A stretch of 64,000 bases of DNA, taken from Lunularia cruciata. Taxonomy: Eukaryota; Streptophyta; Marchantiopsida; Lunulariales; Lunulariaceae. The first letter of the stretch is position 1. Each line of letters starts with the position of its first letter. The notes below the pieces were generated by a model that did not search any database, was not told the origin of the DNA, and saw nothing but the letters and a program-made list of their open reading frames with translations. Below are positions 61,561 to 64,000 of the stretch, piece after piece. The stretch is from NCBI GenBank assembly GCA_948567375.1, contig OX419757.1:57226001-57290000 (forward strand), written 5' to 3'. The translations under genes and the position numbers were made by a program.

Positions 61561-62660
61561 GATGTCTTAGTGATGGACTATTGTTGCATTGGTGTTGTGG
61601 GTGGCACAATTGGGGCCAAGGAGAGAGACCATGTTCTTCAGCAAGCCTTATGGTTCAGATTGGAGGGTAGACACCTTTTGTGCGTATGGGAGGATGGTAG
61701 AGTGAGAGTAGTACCACTTCCATCTCAGAGACTACTGTTGATCCATCATGCTCATGAGGAGCTAGGACATTTTGGAGTAAAGCGTACATATAGCTTACTC
61801 TAGAGTCATTATTGGTAGAATGGTATGCAGATCATTGGGCAGCGGTTTGCAGACCAATATGCAATAGTTTGTTGCCAGATGTGTGGTTTGTGACCAAGTT
61901 AGAGCATCATTCAATGCTCCCACACCATAGTTATACCCATTACCTATCATAAGATTGGGTTACTGTTGGAGTTGGACTTTGATGGACCTTTATTGTTGTC
62001 TATGAGACATCCTTGGTATGTTTTGATGATGGTGGAGCACTTCTCTAAGAGGATTGAGTTGGTGGCACTTCTTGACAAGTCCAATGAAGGGATGGCTTAC
62101 TTGTTCTTGAATTGGGTTCCTAGTCATTTTGGTGCACCAGCTGAGGTTTTGACTAATTAGGGTACAAAGTTCTTAGGGGAGTTTCAAGTCTTGTGTAACA
62201 AGGCTTTGATTGATCATCGTACCACCTCTTGAGATCACCTTGAGACATATGGCTTAGTAGAGAGAGTGGTTCAGACAATGAAAAGGGGATTGCAAAAGTA
62301 TGCTTTGCAGAGAGGCCACTTGGGAGATTAGGATCTCCAATTACCTTGGTTGGCCATGGGCTATCGGTTCAGCCGGCAAGCTTCCTTAGCAACCTTCTCT
62401 CCTTACTTTCTACTCTATGGACAAGATCCAAGTTTACCTATAGCCATTCATCAAGATGCTACTGTAGTCTTGGACTTGGATGATCCCAATATATGGGTGA
62501 GTGCATTTTCTCAATGGGTAGAGATCTTTCAAAGAGTGATGCCGATGGCCTTTGAGAACTTGGCAATTGTTCAACATAGGGATACCTTATGTTATGCTAC
62601 TATTTTAGGAGGAGGTTATAGACCTTCAATCCATTGATTTCATCCAAGTGACTATGTATA
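61561..62660 (+). pseudogene. GyM-2 integrase
   Basis: Frame 61570-61803 holds the zinc-site His pair (HHAHEELGHFGVKR). Frame 61966-62160 starts the core (ELDFDGPLLL, first Asp), but the second Asp region reads LTN-stop-GTKF (Asp to Asn). LVERVVQTMKRG near 62250 carries the Glu region. Frame 62350-62637 is the C-terminal part of the core (RFSRQASLATFSPYFLLYGQ). Confidence 0.85.
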
Positions 62661-62679
62661 TCTATAGTAGATAACATCA

Positions 62680-63012
62680 ATGATATTTGATGTTTTGACA
62701 TATCGCTCTATCTTGAGAATGCATGAGGTTTTGCCATCTGGAGTCCTTGTGTTGGAAGGACGTAATGGTGTTGTTTGGAAGGATCATGTGCACAATTGTG
62801 CGCCATGCCACCTCCCAACAATTGATGGTATTATGGACCCAAGCTTGGCACTTGTAGGTATAGGCTTGAGGTGTATGTTATGTGGCTCTTCTAGTGGAGT
62901 TGCTACTATGTTAGTGTGTGATAGCTATTTGAGCGGATGGCATATGGCATGTATGATTCCTCCCCTCAAGGTGGTTCCTCAAGGGCAATGGTTATGTCTT
63001 AGATGTACTTGA
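62680..63012 (+). pseudogene. GyM-2 integrase C-terminal module and PHD finger
   Basis: 110-residue frame. ILRMHEVLPSGVLVLEGRNG is the small C-terminal module. Then CMLC, VCDSY, GWHMAC and WLCLRC form a C4-H-C3 PHD finger with one ligand changed (Cys to Tyr in CDSC). The stop comes directly after WLCLRCT, so the PHD finger is the natural C-terminus of the pol protein. Confidence 0.85.
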
Positions 63013-63170
63013 CCTATAGCTAGTTCATCCTTTATATGGTATAGATTGCAAATAGGCGACTGACGATGGGCTTGATAGCACCCGGCCTCCTGATCTTTTG
63101 TCCATCATAGGGTATACCATATACTTGGAATAGATGGCTATTTGGAGTTAGAGGGACCTAACCGCAAACT
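63013..63170 (+). other. GyM-2 3' untranslated stretch
   Basis: Between the pol stop and the polypurine tract AGGAGGCAA (63171-63179). Nothing else seen. Confidence 0.5.
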
Positions 63171-63179
63171 AGGAGGCAA

Positions 63180-63285
63180 TTATGACACTTTAGAGTCTAT
63201 GTATGACCTATGTGTGAGTTGTGCTTCTATAGTGTATGATATAGACAGTGATGTATGTTGTGTAGCGATGTATATGCACGACAAC
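63180..63285 (+). repeat. GyM-2 repeat B1
   Basis: 106 bp, TTATGACACTTTAG...ATGCACGACAAC, between polypurine tract and A2. Confidence 0.85.
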
Positions 63286-63732
63286 TGTCATGCTATTTGT
63301 AGCTTCACATCTAGATTGCTCAAACACTAGAGTAGCAGTGGTAGGAGTCAGAGAAATTTTAGTAGTTACTTGTGGACTACTTTCCATTGGTCAGATTTTG
63401 TGTTTTGGGTACTGACTACATGGTGGGGCCCACCATCATTTGCACCATTCACACCGTCGGGTGTGCCATCAGCAGGACTGTTGGTGTAAGACCTAGGTCA
63501 AAATCAGGAGTATACCTTGGGAGTGCAGATCCAGAGAGTTCACTTTATTGTTGTTGAGCCTTCGAGTTCCTGGCTAGAGTGGACAGAAAGCCGGCGAGCA
63601 TCACCTGGAGTCTCTTACCTAGAGTGGGTGTGGCTTGATTGTAATCATGGCCTAATTGCTGGCAGATCATTGAGTGATAGATCAAGTACTGATCTGATTT
63701 GAGTTGATTTGAGTTGATGAAGAATTGATTAA
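63286..63732 (+). repeat. GyM-2 repeat A2 (3' LTR-like)
   Basis: 447 bp, TGTCATGCTATTTG...GAATTGATTA; partner of A1 at 46583-47030. Confidence 0.87.
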
Positions 63733-63839
63733 TTGTGGCATTTTAGAGTCTATGTATGACCTATGTGTGATTTGTGCTTCTATAGTGTATGATGTGGATA
63801 ATGATGTATGTTGTGTAGCGATGTATATATGCACGACAA
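63733..63839 (+). repeat. GyM-2 repeat B2
   Basis: 107 bp, TTGTGGCATTTTAG...GCACGACAA; second copy of B1 at the outer 3' end of the element. Confidence 0.85.
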
Positions 63840-64000
63840 ACCATTCTAAACATGTGATTGTGTAAACTAGGCAAAGAAGGAGAAGGAATCACAGATTATG
63901 ATGATGGTTCCTTGTACACTCCTTTTGACTAACCAGAAGGTCTCAAAGATACCACCATGTTAAGGAGATCTTGGAATTTGTGTGGATGTGGAACAACACC
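63840..64000. other. right flank, no gene seen
   Basis: 161 bp after GyM-2; too short to assign. Confidence 0.5.

Larger units (their letters stand above)
46583..63839 (+). mobile_element. GyM-2, second methyltransferase-carrying Ty3/Gypsy element (span includes GyD-1)
   Basis: Plus-strand relative of GyM-1 with the same order: A1 (46583-47030), leader, gag, protease, DNMT3-like methyltransferase, reverse transcriptase, RNase H, integrase, PHD finger, polypurine tract, B1-A2-B2 (63180-63839). GyD-1 (51685-59512) sits inside methyltransferase motif X. Net length is about 9.4 kb. It is more decayed than GyM-1, with many transition-type changes: the protease Asp is Gly and the polymerase YIDD is YIND. 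Confidence 0.9.

Overview
ORGANISM. The window looks like a repeat-dense intergenic part of a plant nuclear genome. It holds several lineages of Ty3/Gypsy LTR retrotransposons, solo LTRs and one degraded PIF/Harbinger transposon. I see no intact host gene. Two families have chromodomain integrases and primer sites like the 3' end of initiator tRNA-Met (TGGTATCAGAGC type), which is typical of plant chromoviruses. A third lacks a chromodomain and has reverse transcriptase motifs like the plant Athila/Tat side of the tree. The fourth carries a DNMT3-like cytosine methyltransferase. That hints at a non-angiosperm lineage (charophyte-grade, bryophyte, lycophyte, fern), but this is inference and no species can be named. 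Family names here are local: GyA, GyB (chromoviruses), GyD (Athila/Tat-like), GyM (methyltransferase-carrying).

LAYOUT. 1-1945: flank with a dead PIF/Harbinger transposase. 1946-13263: GyA-1 (+, TSD TATTG), with GyB-1 (5236-10943, +) inserted in its RNase H. 13269-15461: no recognisable gene. 15467-38109: GyA-2 (-, TSD CTATC). Its integrase is split by GyB-2 (16999-33628, +), and its polymerase is split by a GyB solo LTR (34890-35724, TSD CACAA). The 5' LTR of GyB-2 is itself split by a GyD solo LTR (17602-18218) and by GyM-1 (18287-28239, -). 38110-46582: degraded flank with an FCP1-like phosphatase fragment, two GyB solo LTRs, an 86-bp minisatellite and two coding-like relics. 46583-63839: GyM-2 (+), split within its methyltransferase by the young element GyD-1 (51685-59512, -), whose two 692-bp LTRs look identical.

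THE UNUSUAL SYSTEM. Both GyM copies show the same order: gag with two zinc knuckles, aspartic protease, DNMT3-like C5-cytosine methyltransferase, reverse transcriptase, RNase H, DDE integrase, PHD finger. Both also have the same odd termini. A ~450-bp repeat A stands alone at the 5' end. The 3' end, after a polypurine tract, reads B-A-B, where B is ~105 bp. This A1...B1-A2-B2 order matches the split direct repeats of PAT/Ngaro tyrosine-recombinase elements, yet the integrase here is clearly of the DDE retroviral type. A methylating enzyme, a candidate chromatin reader and non-canonical ends in one retrotransposon family are the main result.

STATE AND AGE. GyA, GyB and GyM copies are riddled with stops and frameshifts. 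GyD-1 is the only recent element, with long open frames broken only by two apparent one-base homopolymer indels. Nesting gives the order GyA-2 older than GyB-2 older than GyM-1 and the GyD solo LTR, and GyM-2 older than GyD-1. All boundaries and comparisons were made by eye from the sequence.
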